Assembly (NCBI RefSeq): GCF_001660705.2
Contig: NZ_LYBV02000032.1
Coordinates: 1 to 64,000 of the forward strand
DNA length: 64,000 nt
Origin: Saccharicrinis aurantiacus
GTDB lineage: Bacteria > Bacteroidota > Bacteroidia > Bacteroidales > Marinilabiliaceae
Direction of reading: 5' to 3'
The notes under the pieces were generated by a model. The model saw nothing but the letters and a program-made list of their open reading frames with translations. It did not search any database and had not been told where the DNA came from. This document shows, piece after piece, positions 16,367-24,554 of this stretch (the stretch's first letter is position 1; each line of letters begins with the position of its first letter). The position numbers and the translations under genes are program-made.

Positions 16367-17731
16367 ATGCCAACATTATTTAAAAAATTATTATTCACAG
16401 GAGTGATAGCCCTTTTTTGTGCTTCATCATTTGCACAAAAAGGTGTTGAAGATGGTTCAAAGTTTGGACACGGAGAAGACAGTTTACGTTGTTTAAAGAA
16501 CTATTCCTTATTTACTGAGTATGTAAAACAAAAAGCCTATTTGGATGCTCTTCCATCATGGCAAATTGTGTATAACGAATGTCCTTTAGCAGGTAAATCA
16601 GTATACTCTGACGGTATCAAAATTATAGAGTACCGCATTAACAAAGAAAAAGATAAAGCTAAAAAAGATGAGTTAATCTCAGAAATGATAGCTATTTATG
16701 ACCAACGTATCAAATACTTTGGTAACGACAGAAAGTACAACGAAAGTTGGATTGTAGGTCGTAAAGCAACATCTTTATACAAGTACAAAAAATCTGATAG
16801 AGATTCTAGAGTACAAATACAAGAGTGGTTAAAACAATCGATTGATGCCAGAAAAACATCAAGTGAAATTACTGTTTTAGTTACTTATATGCAGAATACA
16901 GAAAGAATGTATGAAGCTGGTCAGGCTGGGCCTGAGGATATGGTTAATAGCTACATCTATGTAAATGACATTCTTGGTCAGATGATTGAGAAAACATCAA
17001 AAGAGAGCTCAAAAGAAAAAATTCGTTCTATTAAAGATAACGTAGAGAAGTTATTTGCCACAAGTGGAGCTGCAGACTGTGAAACAATTGAGAAAATTTT
17101 CGGTCCTCAATTAGCAGAGAACACAGAGAATTTAGACTGGCTTAAAATGGTGAACAAACTATTAGCTAGAGCTGATTGTGAAGACGCACAATTATTATAT
17201 GATATCTCTGAGAACCTTCATGTAATTGAGCCTTCTTCTTCATCTGCTTATGGTTTAGCTCGCATGTACTTAAAAACACAAGATCTAGATAAAGCTGTTG
17301 AGTACTACAACGAAGCTATTTCACTAGAGGAAGATCCTGAACAAAAAGGTACTTTCCACTATCAGTTAGGTTTAATCATGTATAACAAAGGTAAATTAGC
17401 TGATGCTAGATCAAATGCTAGAAAAGCCATTGAATTAAGATCAGACTGGGGTGAGCCATATATCTTAATTGGTAACCTATATGCACAGTCAGCTAAAAAC
17501 TTTGGTTCTAATGAATTTGAGCACAAAACTGCTTATTGGGCAGCTGTTGATCAGTTTGTTAAAGCAAAAAGTGTTGATTCTAATTCTGCAGCTAAAGCAA
17601 ATGAGTTAATCAAGTTATACTCACAATACTTCCCAGGAACTGAAGAGATTTTCTTTAATGGTTTAACAGTAGGTTCGTCTTATAAACTTGGGGGATGGAT
17701 TAATACATCAACAAAAGTAAGAGCTAAATAA
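16367..17731 (+). CDS. Periplasmic tetratricopeptide-repeat protein
   Basis: 454 aa with a signal peptide (cleavage near SSFAQ, residue 23). The C-terminal 180 residues hold TPR units, clearest at about 290-370 (LARMYLKTQDLDKAVEYYNEAISLE and the next unit). The N-terminal part is helical with no recognised fold. Probably a scaffold for envelope assembly, given lptC and ppiD downstream; inferred. The gene ends 6 bp before lptC, and the terminator-like hairpin inside lptC may set a 3' end for this transcript. Confidence 0.82.
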   Translation: MPTLFKKLLFTGVIALFCASSFAQKGVEDGSKFGHGEDSLRCLKNYSLFTEYVKQKAYLDALPSWQIVYNECPLAGKSVYSDGIKIIEYRINKEKDKAKKDELISEMIAIYDQRIKYFGNDRKYNESWIVGRKATSLYKYKKSDRDSRVQIQEWLKQSIDARKTSSEITVLVTYMQNTERMYEAGQAGPEDMVNSYIYVNDILGQMIEKTSKESSKEKIRSIKDNVEKLFATSGAADCETIEKIFGPQLAENTENLDWLKMVNKLLARADCEDAQLLYDISENLHVIEPSSSSAYGLARMYLKTQDLDKAVEYYNEAISLEEDPEQKGTFHYQLGLIMYNKGKLADARSNARKAIELRSDWGEPYILIGNLYAQSAKNFGSNEFEHKTAYWAAVDQFVKAKSVDSNSAAKANELIKLYSQYFPGTEEIFFNGLTVGSSYKLGGWINTSTKVRAK

Positions 17732-17737
17732 TTAACA

Positions 17738-18325
17738 ATGAAGTTTAGTTATTCAGAACATAAAAACATAAATCAAATAATAAAAACAGCAAGTAGCTTA
17801 GTGCTACTTGCTGTTTTATTTTTAGCAGTAGCCTGTACTTCTAATAATCCAGAAGAACTAAAAGCTATAGAAGACCAAACTATATTACCTTCGCTAGAGG
17901 TTACTGACTTCGAAACATTTGTTACCGATTCAGGTAAGGTTCGATATCATATTATTACACCACTATTATTAAACTTTGATAAAAAAGACGACCCTTATAC
18001 TGAGTACCCAAAGGGAGGACAAATTATCACCTTTAAAGAGGATGAAGTAATTGATGCCCAAATCAAGTGTAAATACGCAATTCATAAGGATAAAGACCAA
18101 CTTTGGGATTTACGCAACAATGTAGAAGCTGTAAACCAAGATGGTGTTGTTTTCAACTCAGAACAACTTTATTGGGATGAAAAAGAGGAAAAGATTTACA
18201 CCGATAAATTTATTAAAATCACCACTGAGGATGAAGTAATAACCGGATATGGTCTTACTGCAAACCAGAATATGAGCGAATACGAAATTACCAAAGTTAG
18301 TGGTATACTAGATATCAAAGAGTAA
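17738..18325 (+). CDS. lptC: LptC, LPS transport periplasmic component
   Basis: 195 aa. LptC passes lipopolysaccharide from the LptBFG extractor to LptA in the periplasm. Here it has a lipoprotein signal with lipobox Cys33 (FLAVACTS), as common in this phylum, instead of the transmembrane anchor of E. coli. The mature part follows the LptC/OstA beta-jellyroll pattern (DSGKVRYHIITPLL, WDLRNNVEAVN, SEQLYWDEKEEKIYTDKFI). The signal peptide must be read through codons 16-27, which contain a perfect 15-bp hairpin followed by T runs; the ATG at 17738 gives the needed basic N-region. Confidence 0.9.
   Translation: MKFSYSEHKNINQIIKTASSLVLLAVLFLAVACTSNNPEELKAIEDQTILPSLEVTDFETFVTDSGKVRYHIITPLLLNFDKKDDPYTEYPKGGQIITFKEDEVIDAQIKCKYAIHKDKDQLWDLRNNVEAVNQDGVVFNSEQLYWDEKEEKIYTDKFIKITTEDEVITGYGLTANQNMSEYEITKVSGILDIKE
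17783..17823 (+). terminator. Terminator-like hairpin inside lptC codons 16-27
   Basis: AAAACAGCAAGTAGC (17783-17797), loop TTAGT, GCTACTTGCTGTTTT (17803-17817): a perfect 15-bp stem followed by A and TTTTT (17819-17823). By sequence it is as good as any true terminator in this window, yet it sits within the signal-peptide codons of lptC, 52 bp after the TPR gene stop. It may act as a partial terminator or attenuator between the two genes. Confidence 0.7.
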
Positions 18326-18400
18326 TAAATAACCCAAACAACAATTACATTATAATATCATTTTTATAAATTTGTAATTCATCACACCCTATATTCCAAT

Positions 18401-19660
18401 ATGGACCAAATAACAGTCATTCTTGTAGTACTTGTATTTTCAGCCTTCTTTTCGGGCTGTGAAATGGCGTTTATTTCATCCAATAAATTATTGATTGAGC
18501 TTAATAAAAAGAAGTATCCACGCTTAAGTAAGATAATTGACCTCTTTCATAACAATTCCCCCACATTTATTTCAACTCTACTCATCGGTAACAATATTGC
18601 CTTAGTAATATACGGTTTGCAAATGGGTAGAATATTAGAGCCTATTATTGCAGGTTATGTTGATAGTGCACTAGGAATATTATTGACACAAACTTTAATA
18701 TCAACCATAATCATACTGATAACAGCAGAGTTTCTGCCAAAAGTATTATTCAGAATCAACCCTATATTGGTTCTTAATATTGCGGCAATTCCTTTAATGC
18801 TGTTTTATATTATCCTCTACCCTATTTCAAAAATTACAGTTTCATTATCTGATTTTTTAATGAAAACTGTTCTGAAAACAGAACACGATCAGTCTCCTAT
18901 TGTAATTGGACGCTTGGATTTAGATAACCTATTATCCGAACACCAAGATAAAGCCATTGATACAGAGCAGGGCTCAAGTGAAGTGAAATTACTCAAGAAT
19001 GCCTTAGACTTTAGTAAGGTAAAAGTACGTGAGTGCATCATTCCGCGTACCGAGATCGAAGCCATTGAGGTAAACGATACCTTAGATGTACTACAAAATG
19101 CATTTATAGAAACCGGGTATTCAAAAATATTGGTTTACAAGGATTCCATCGATAATATTATTGGATACGTTCATGTATCGCAATTATTTAAGAAACCCCA
19201 AAAGCTAAAAAACATCGTTAGCTCAATCTCTATCGTACCTGAAACAATGACGGCAAATAAATTGCTCGAAGTTTTTACGAAACAACACAGAAGTATTGCA
19301 CTTGTTGTGGATGAATTTGGAGGAACAGCAGGCATTGTGACTATGGAAGACATCCTAGAGGAGATATTTGGCGAAATTGATGATGAACATGATATTTCTG
19401 ATTTAATTGAAAAGAAAATATCTGATACTGAGTATGTTTTTTCTGGTAGAACCGAGATTGATTACCTAAACGAAAAATATGCTCTTAATATTCCTGAATC
19501 TGAAAATTTTGAAACTTTAGCAGGATATATACTTCATCATAATGAATCTATACCAAAAAATGATGAAATTATTGAAATTAAGAACCTCAGATTCAAAATA
19601 CAGATTGCATCAAACAATCGTATCGACCTAGTTAACACTCAGTTAATAAACCAACATTAA
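18401..19660 (+). CDS. CNNM/CorC-type membrane protein with CBS pair (hemolysin family, GldE-like)
   Basis: 419 aa. CNNM/DUF21 transmembrane domain (1-150, four hydrophobic segments, FFSGCEMAFISSN signature), tandem CBS domains (about 200-320, with VDEFGGTAGIVTMEDILEEIFGEI) and a C-terminal CorC_HlyC transporter-associated domain (about 335-415). The family includes Mg/Co efflux proteins and GldE of gliding Bacteroidota. Ion specificity and any link to gliding are not shown by the sequence. A possible own promoter, TAAATTTG, is at 18367-18374. Confidence 0.9.
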   Translation: MDQITVILVVLVFSAFFSGCEMAFISSNKLLIELNKKKYPRLSKIIDLFHNNSPTFISTLLIGNNIALVIYGLQMGRILEPIIAGYVDSALGILLTQTLISTIIILITAEFLPKVLFRINPILVLNIAAIPLMLFYIILYPISKITVSLSDFLMKTVLKTEHDQSPIVIGRLDLDNLLSEHQDKAIDTEQGSSEVKLLKNALDFSKVKVRECIIPRTEIEAIEVNDTLDVLQNAFIETGYSKILVYKDSIDNIIGYVHVSQLFKKPQKLKNIVSSISIVPETMTANKLLEVFTKQHRSIALVVDEFGGTAGIVTMEDILEEIFGEIDDEHDISDLIEKKISDTEYVFSGRTEIDYLNEKYALNIPESENFETLAGYILHHNESIPKNDEIIEIKNLRFKIQIASNNRIDLVNTQLINQH

Positions 19661-19776
19661 ACATTTAACTTTTTTTCATCTTTTTTCTCAATAGCCCGTG
19701 TTATCAGGCTCGTGTTATCCTTTTTTTTGTATATTCGTACCCTATTTTTGAAGAGTATAAATAAACATAATTTAGA

Positions 19777-21870
19777 ATGGCAACATTAGAAAGAATAAGG
19801 AACAAAGGTGGGATTCTTGTCGCATTTATGATTGGATTCGCCTTACTTGCTTTTATCTTAACTGACTTCTTCGCTGGTAAAGGCGGAAATCAACCACAAA
19901 GCATGGAAATTGGCGAAGTAAACAATTCAACAATATCTTACAATGCTTACCAAAGAGAATTAAGCCAAGCAGAGGATTTTAATAAACTACGTACAGGACA
20001 GTCTTCTGTAGACGAGAATACTCGTTACCAATTGCGCGAGCAAGCTTGGAACCAAATGGTTCAGGATATAGTAATGGGCGAAAAATACGAAAGTTTAGGT
20101 ATTGATGTGACTACTGATGAAGTATTAGACTTAGCAACAGGAACTAACGTTCACCCTGCAATTAGTCAAATGTTTACTGACCCGCAAACTGGTGTATTTA
20201 ATCAAGCTGCAGTAGTAAACTTTTTACGTAACAGAAAAGCAGATCCGAATGCGAACTTCTATTGGGAATACCTGAAAAAGGTAATCGTTAGCGAGAAGTT
20301 ATTTGCTAAATATTCGAACCTTGTTAAAAAAGGATTATACATTACTGATGCTCAAATCAACAGCGAAGCAGCTGCTAAACAACGTTCAGTTGATTTTGAC
20401 TTTGTAGCAATTAAGTATAATACAATTGCAGATAGTACGCTTAATATCAGCTCAAGCGATATTAAAACATACTACAATAAAAATAAAGAAGACTTTAAGC
20501 AAGACGCTGAAAGAGGTATTGAATATGTAACCTTCACTGTAAATCCTTCTCAAGAAGATAAGGATATGGCAGAAAAGTGGATTACAGATACTAAAACTGA
20601 ATTTGCTGCTGAGAGTACTGACCCGGTTCAGTTTATTGCAATGAACTCGGATATTCCTTACACAGACATCAACTCGAAACTTGAAAATGTTGAGATTGTA
20701 TTAAAAGACTTTGCTAAGGATGGTGAAAAAGGTGATGTTTACGGACCATACTTCGAAAACAATACGTATAAATTAAGCCGCATTGTTGACGTTAAAATGT
20801 TAGCTGATTCAGTTAAAGCACGTCATATCTTAATTCAAGAGCAAAACCCAACTGAAGCCAATAAAATTGCTGATAGTTTAATGACAATCATTAATAAAGG
20901 TGGCGATTTTGCAGCATTAGCTCGTAAGAACTCTAAGGATACGGGAAGTGCGGTAAACGGTGGCGACTTAAACTGGTTTACTGAAGGTCAGATGGTAAAA
21001 CCTTTTAACGACGCTTGTTTTAACGGTAAAAAAGGTGATGTTGTTAAGGTTGAAACACAGTTTGGTGTTCATATCATCAACATTCAGGCTGTTGGTAAAA
21101 AAGTGAAGAAATACAACATTGCTACCTTAGGTAGAGAAGTAAAGTATAGCTCTAAAACATACCAACAAGTATATTCAGAGGCCAATAAATTTGCTGCAAA
21201 CAACAATACAGCAGATAAATTTACTGCTGCCATTAAAGAGCAAAACTTAACACCTCGTTTTGCAACACTTAAAGCAAATGATAAAGATGTTAGCGGATTA
21301 GAAAACTCAAGACCATTAATCCAATGGGCTTTTGAAGCTTCTGTTAACGATATGTCTCCAACTATTTATGAATTCGGTAACCAATTTGTTATTGCTGCGG
21401 TTACAGAAGCTAAAGAAGACGGTTATGCCTCAGTAAGCGACGAAGATGTTGTGAGAAACATTAAGCGTATTGTTGCTAAGGATAAAAAAGCAGAAAAGAT
21501 AATTGCTAAATTCAATAAAGAAGCTGCTTCAAGCCAAAGCTTGTCGTCTGTAGCACAAAAAATGAATAGCAATGTACAATCAGCAAGCAACATCAACTTT
21601 GGTTCATTCCAAGTTCCTGGTGCTGGTGTTGAGCCTGCTTTAGTTGCTTTAGCAAGCGTTAGTGAAGTAAATGCTATATCTTCGGCAGTTCAAGGAAACG
21701 ACGCAGTATATATTGTTAAAGTTACTTCTGAAACAATTGCTGAAAACCCAGATGTAAGCACTACTAAATTACAGTTAACTCAAGGTAATGGATACAAAGT
21801 GGATTACCAGTTAATGCAATCATTAGTTGATGAAGCTAAAATTACTGACGAAAGAGCTAAGTTCTTTTAA
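19777..21870 (+). CDS. ppiD: PpiD-like periplasmic peptidyl-prolyl isomerase
   Basis: 697 aa. One N-terminal membrane anchor (residues 12-32), a SurA_N-like chaperone region (about 40-230), a parvulin domain (about 345-445: ARHILIQ, GGDFAALARKNSKD, GGDLNWFTEGQMVKPF, TQFGVHII) and a long helical C-terminal chaperone part. Assists folding of outer membrane and secreted proteins at the inner membrane. Last gene of the envelope cluster, with a possible own -7 element at 19743-19750 and a strong terminator after the stop. Open frame; family-typical length for this phylum. Confidence 0.93.
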   Translation: MATLERIRNKGGILVAFMIGFALLAFILTDFFAGKGGNQPQSMEIGEVNNSTISYNAYQRELSQAEDFNKLRTGQSSVDENTRYQLREQAWNQMVQDIVMGEKYESLGIDVTTDEVLDLATGTNVHPAISQMFTDPQTGVFNQAAVVNFLRNRKADPNANFYWEYLKKVIVSEKLFAKYSNLVKKGLYITDAQINSEAAAKQRSVDFDFVAIKYNTIADSTLNISSSDIKTYYNKNKEDFKQDAERGIEYVTFTVNPSQEDKDMAEKWITDTKTEFAAESTDPVQFIAMNSDIPYTDINSKLENVEIVLKDFAKDGEKGDVYGPYFENNTYKLSRIVDVKMLADSVKARHILIQEQNPTEANKIADSLMTIINKGGDFAALARKNSKDTGSAVNGGDLNWFTEGQMVKPFNDACFNGKKGDVVKVETQFGVHIINIQAVGKKVKKYNIATLGREVKYSSKTYQQVYSEANKFAANNNTADKFTAAIKEQNLTPRFATLKANDKDVSGLENSRPLIQWAFEASVNDMSPTIYEFGNQFVIAAVTEAKEDGYASVSDEDVVRNIKRIVAKDKKAEKIIAKFNKEAASSQSLSSVAQKMNSNVQSASNINFGSFQVPGAGVEPALVALASVSEVNAISSAVQGNDAVYIVKVTSETIAENPDVSTTKLQLTQGNGYKVDYQLMQSLVDEAKITDERAKFF

Positions 21871-21892
21871 TCATAAGTAATTAAAATATATT

Positions 21893-21925
21893 AAGAAAGG
21901 CTATCCAATTTGGATAGCCTTTCTT
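21893..21925 (+). terminator. Intrinsic terminator of ppiD
   Basis: Perfect 14-bp stem AAGAAAGGCTATCC (21893-21906) with GGATAGCCTTTCTT (21912-21925), 5-nt loop AATTT, ending in a T-rich tail. Confidence 0.88.
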
Positions 21926-22368
21926 GCTTTACAACGCAACAGTTTGTTGCAAAAAAACCAGATCTATAGAACCGGTTCTCCCATTTTAATCAAGTATTTC
22001 TTTTATTGAACCTTTGTGTATTCAACGTTTTTCATTTCTTTCTTCACCTTTACGCTGGCCTGATAACTGATCTTATTACTTTTGATCATTTCCTTTTTAA
22101 AGTCCTCTTCTAAGTGAGCACTATCACTTGATATACTGTTCCCAAACGACACTTATGAGTTTGTGTTTAATAATGACATGGATCGTCCAAATTATTTAAG
22201 ATGTAAATGTAATTCTCCTATCAATAAATATAGCAGGCATTACTAATGAATGCGCTTATTGGCTCATTTCTAATCTGTTTAATAACATAGTAAAATGATA
22301 TAGTTTAACCGCTAGTTGGCATATTGTTTGAGGATTTAAAGTCAGCTTTGATCTACAAATTAATACTT
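21926..22368. other. Intergenic region with a palindrome and a gene remnant
   Basis: 443 bp between ppiD and the AraC gene. It contains the perfect 12-bp palindrome AGAACCGGTTCT (21968-21979) and, on the minus strand, a 49-codon open stretch (22003-22152) listed separately. The rest, 22153-22368, holds no gene that I can support; it presumably includes the promoter of the AraC gene. Confidence 0.6.
22003..22152 (-). pseudogene. Possible 3' remnant of a decayed gene
   Basis: A 49-codon frame on the minus strand, from GTG at 22152 to TAA at 22003, closed upstream by an immediate stop. The reading has normal codon use and coding-like composition (DFKKEMIKSNKISYQASVK, ending VEYTKVQ). No start signal or family is recognised. 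It could be the surviving tail of a gene, a small protein, or chance. Confidence 0.25.
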
Positions 22369-23826
22369 ATGAAAGGAACTCGTATTTTTAAAATACTATT
22401 TACCCTGCTGGTTATTGGTATTCTGGTAACCCATTGGTCGGTAAAATCGAAAAGTCAGGATCATTTTAAAGATACCCGGGTACACACCTTTACTAGGTAC
22501 ATAGAAGATGACATTTATGAGCTGGTAAGAATTATAAAATCAAAGAAACTTTTACTGGCAAGCATTGGCGATGGGCATTTATATTCGAGTGATGATATTG
22601 TGAGCTGCAATGCCGATTTTAAACATGTGATATCAGTTCTTCTGAAAAACAACGAACACATTAGCTCCATCAAATTATATTGCGATAACAACAAGCAAAC
22701 TACATTTTATAAAAAAAACGATAAAGTTTATACTGCCACCGAAGCCATCGATTATGCGGCACAACGCACATTACATCTCCAAAATTTTGGCAGCAAGCAC
22801 AGGGCCATGATAAGCAAAGGAGAATCTGCTCTTTTATGGGATAAACCACATATCAATAGTTTCGATAAATACTTAAACTTTAATGCTTGGTATTTTAAAG
22901 ATCATTATCACATGGTGGTAAAATCAGATATTAGCTCCATTAACTCAGCATACCTATTCAATAGCAAAAATGACTATTACCGCTTTTTAGTAGACTCGGC
23001 AGGAAATCCCATATCGAAACACAAATTAGGCTTTAATACTGGAGGCTTAAACAGGAGTCTTATTCCTATAAAAATGCTTCCTACTGATACCTTTAAGCTC
23101 GATAGTGGCATTGAAAAACCAACGTTTAAGAATACCTATAAAACCATTCACCGAAAGGAAGGCGATTATGCCATTAAACTTGTAAAATTGAATAAATCGA
23201 ACTTAGACTCATTGTACCTATTGTTTATGATTCCGTATGATCATCTTGAGATGCACAGTAGTTATGCTCGAGTGTTGGGAATATTGGAATGGATACTGCC
23301 GCTATTATTACTTTTAATTACTGTTTTTTATTTTGTAACACATAAAACCATCCGTAATAACAGAGTAACAAAGGTGCTTGAAAAGGGAACCTCTAGCCTT
23401 TCGAAAACATTCAATACTAACAAAGCTAGTGGTGGAATGCTAAATGCAGCATCAGGCAACATTAACGAGGCAACTTTTTCGCATACCAAACAAAAGGTAT
23501 ATGCCATGATTGCCGATAAACTGTATTTACAAAATCAGTTATCGCTTGAAAAGTGTGCGGCTGAACTAAAAATTGACAAGCAAATACTCTCTCAATTCAT
23601 ACAATTTACTTACAACAGCTCGTACAGAAATTTTATTAATGAATTGCGCATCAAGGAAGCTTTAAAAATTATGCAGCGCAATCCTGATTTTGTAGATAAA
23701 TACTCATTTGAGCACTTGGGTGAGATGGTGGGTTTCAACTCGAGAACTTCATTTTATCGGGCATTTAAACATCATGCAGGCTGTGCTCCTACCGAATATT
23801 TTAAAAACGAAACCGAATTGACTTAG
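22369..23826 (+). CDS. Membrane-anchored AraC-family regulator with periplasmic sensor
   Basis: 485 aa from the ATG at 22369; a TTG 15 codons upstream is less likely. TM1 at residues 5-23, a periplasmic region of about 275 residues, TM2 at about 302-325, a linker, and a C-terminal AraC helix-turn-helix pair (about 385-485: LSLEKCAAELKIDKQILSQF and HLGEMVGFNSRTSFYRAFKHH). It combines sensor and DNA-binding output without a phosphorelay. The sensor part is not a fold I recognise. It ends 4 bp inside the convergent small membrane protein gene. The nearest likely target is the SulP/carbonic anhydrase operon. Confidence 0.85.
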   Translation: MKGTRIFKILFTLLVIGILVTHWSVKSKSQDHFKDTRVHTFTRYIEDDIYELVRIIKSKKLLLASIGDGHLYSSDDIVSCNADFKHVISVLLKNNEHISSIKLYCDNNKQTTFYKKNDKVYTATEAIDYAAQRTLHLQNFGSKHRAMISKGESALLWDKPHINSFDKYLNFNAWYFKDHYHMVVKSDISSINSAYLFNSKNDYYRFLVDSAGNPISKHKLGFNTGGLNRSLIPIKMLPTDTFKLDSGIEKPTFKNTYKTIHRKEGDYAIKLVKLNKSNLDSLYLLFMIPYDHLEMHSSYARVLGILEWILPLLLLLITVFYFVTHKTIRNNRVTKVLEKGTSSLSKTFNTNKASGGMLNAASGNINEATFSHTKQKVYAMIADKLYLQNQLSLEKCAAELKIDKQILSQFIQFTYNSSYRNFINELRIKEALKIMQRNPDFVDKYSFEHLGEMVGFNSRTSFYRAFKHHAGCAPTEYFKNETELT

Positions 23827-24221
23827 TTCTTCTTCTCAAATTCTTTACGTTTGCGCAATGCCCATCCATAAAAACCGCCAGGAGCAAATACAAAAGTAGG
23901 TATTGTAGATATAAAGGGCTCTGGAGTTCCCTTTATAGAATGCATACCATAAGTGAGGATGGAGGTTAATAATGTAGGCACTAGCGTAGCCAATAATAAG
24001 GCTTGCTTTCTATTGGTGAATCGCAGCACAAGGTTCTCAGCCATTTTTGTCATTACTCCTCCAATAAAAAAGGTATAAAGGGCTTGCTTTCCGGCAGCAA
24101 TACTCGCCAATTCCCAACCATGATTATAATTAATCATAAAAACTATACCTCCTAGAAAGAAGGCACCAATGGTTCCCATCTTTACATCAAAGAATGAATT
24201 CTTGCCTAATTTATTCGCCAT
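23823..24221 (-). CDS. Small integral membrane protein, unknown function
   Basis: 132 aa, no cleavable signal. About three or four hydrophobic segments (near 13-33, 45-62, 73-90 and 100-122) separated by short charged loops, with a basic tail RKRKEFEKKN. I do not recognise a family. Overlaps the end of the AraC gene by 4 bp in convergent orientation and is divergent from the SulP operon across 333 bp. Could be a partner of either neighbour; no evidence decides. Confidence 0.65.
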   Translation of the reverse strand: MANKLGKNSFFDVKMGTIGAFFLGGIVFMINYNHGWELASIAAGKQALYTFFIGGVMTKMAENLVLRFTNRKQALLLATLVPTLLTSILTYGMHSIKGTPEPFISTIPTFVFAPGGFYGWALRKRKEFEKKN

Positions 24222-24554
24222 ATACTGAGCTTAACAAATAATGAACCATAATATTCTTAAATCTCCGTTTCACTTTTTATAAAAATGCGAGTTGAAGTTG
24301 CAAATTATACAATCTCCTTCTGAAAACTGAATAATTCATCCATTTATTTCTGAAAATTAAAAGCCATACCTAATTGCATTTGAAAGCGTGTAAGCATATG
24401 CATTTATTCATTTTTAGAGTGTTTCAAATTTTCTGCAACTGTTTCACTTTAGCAAATGGGAATTAACAAACTGAAAATGGGATTCTACAAACAACTGGAA
24501 TTCATAGCTTAGCCATACATCATTCGTAAACTATTAACAATAAAACATACAACT
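24222..24554. promoter_or_regulatory. Divergent control region of the membrane protein gene and SulP operon
   Basis: 333 bp, AT-rich, no gene. Direct repeats are visible: AAATGGGAATTAACAAACT (24454-24472) and AAATGGGATTCTACAAACA (24475-24493), offset exactly 21 bp; GTTTCACTTT occurs at 24267-24276 and 24441-24450, with a related GTTTCAAATT at 24421. The 21-bp spacing fits AraC-type half-sites. No TAnnTTTG element is obvious near 24555. Confidence 0.55.

Noticed and set aside
21940-21960. Terminator hairpin GCAAC/GTTGC near the ppiD terminator
   Set aside because: The arms are short and the adjacent A run lies on the wrong side for a plus-strand terminator; the strong ppiD terminator lies just upstream.
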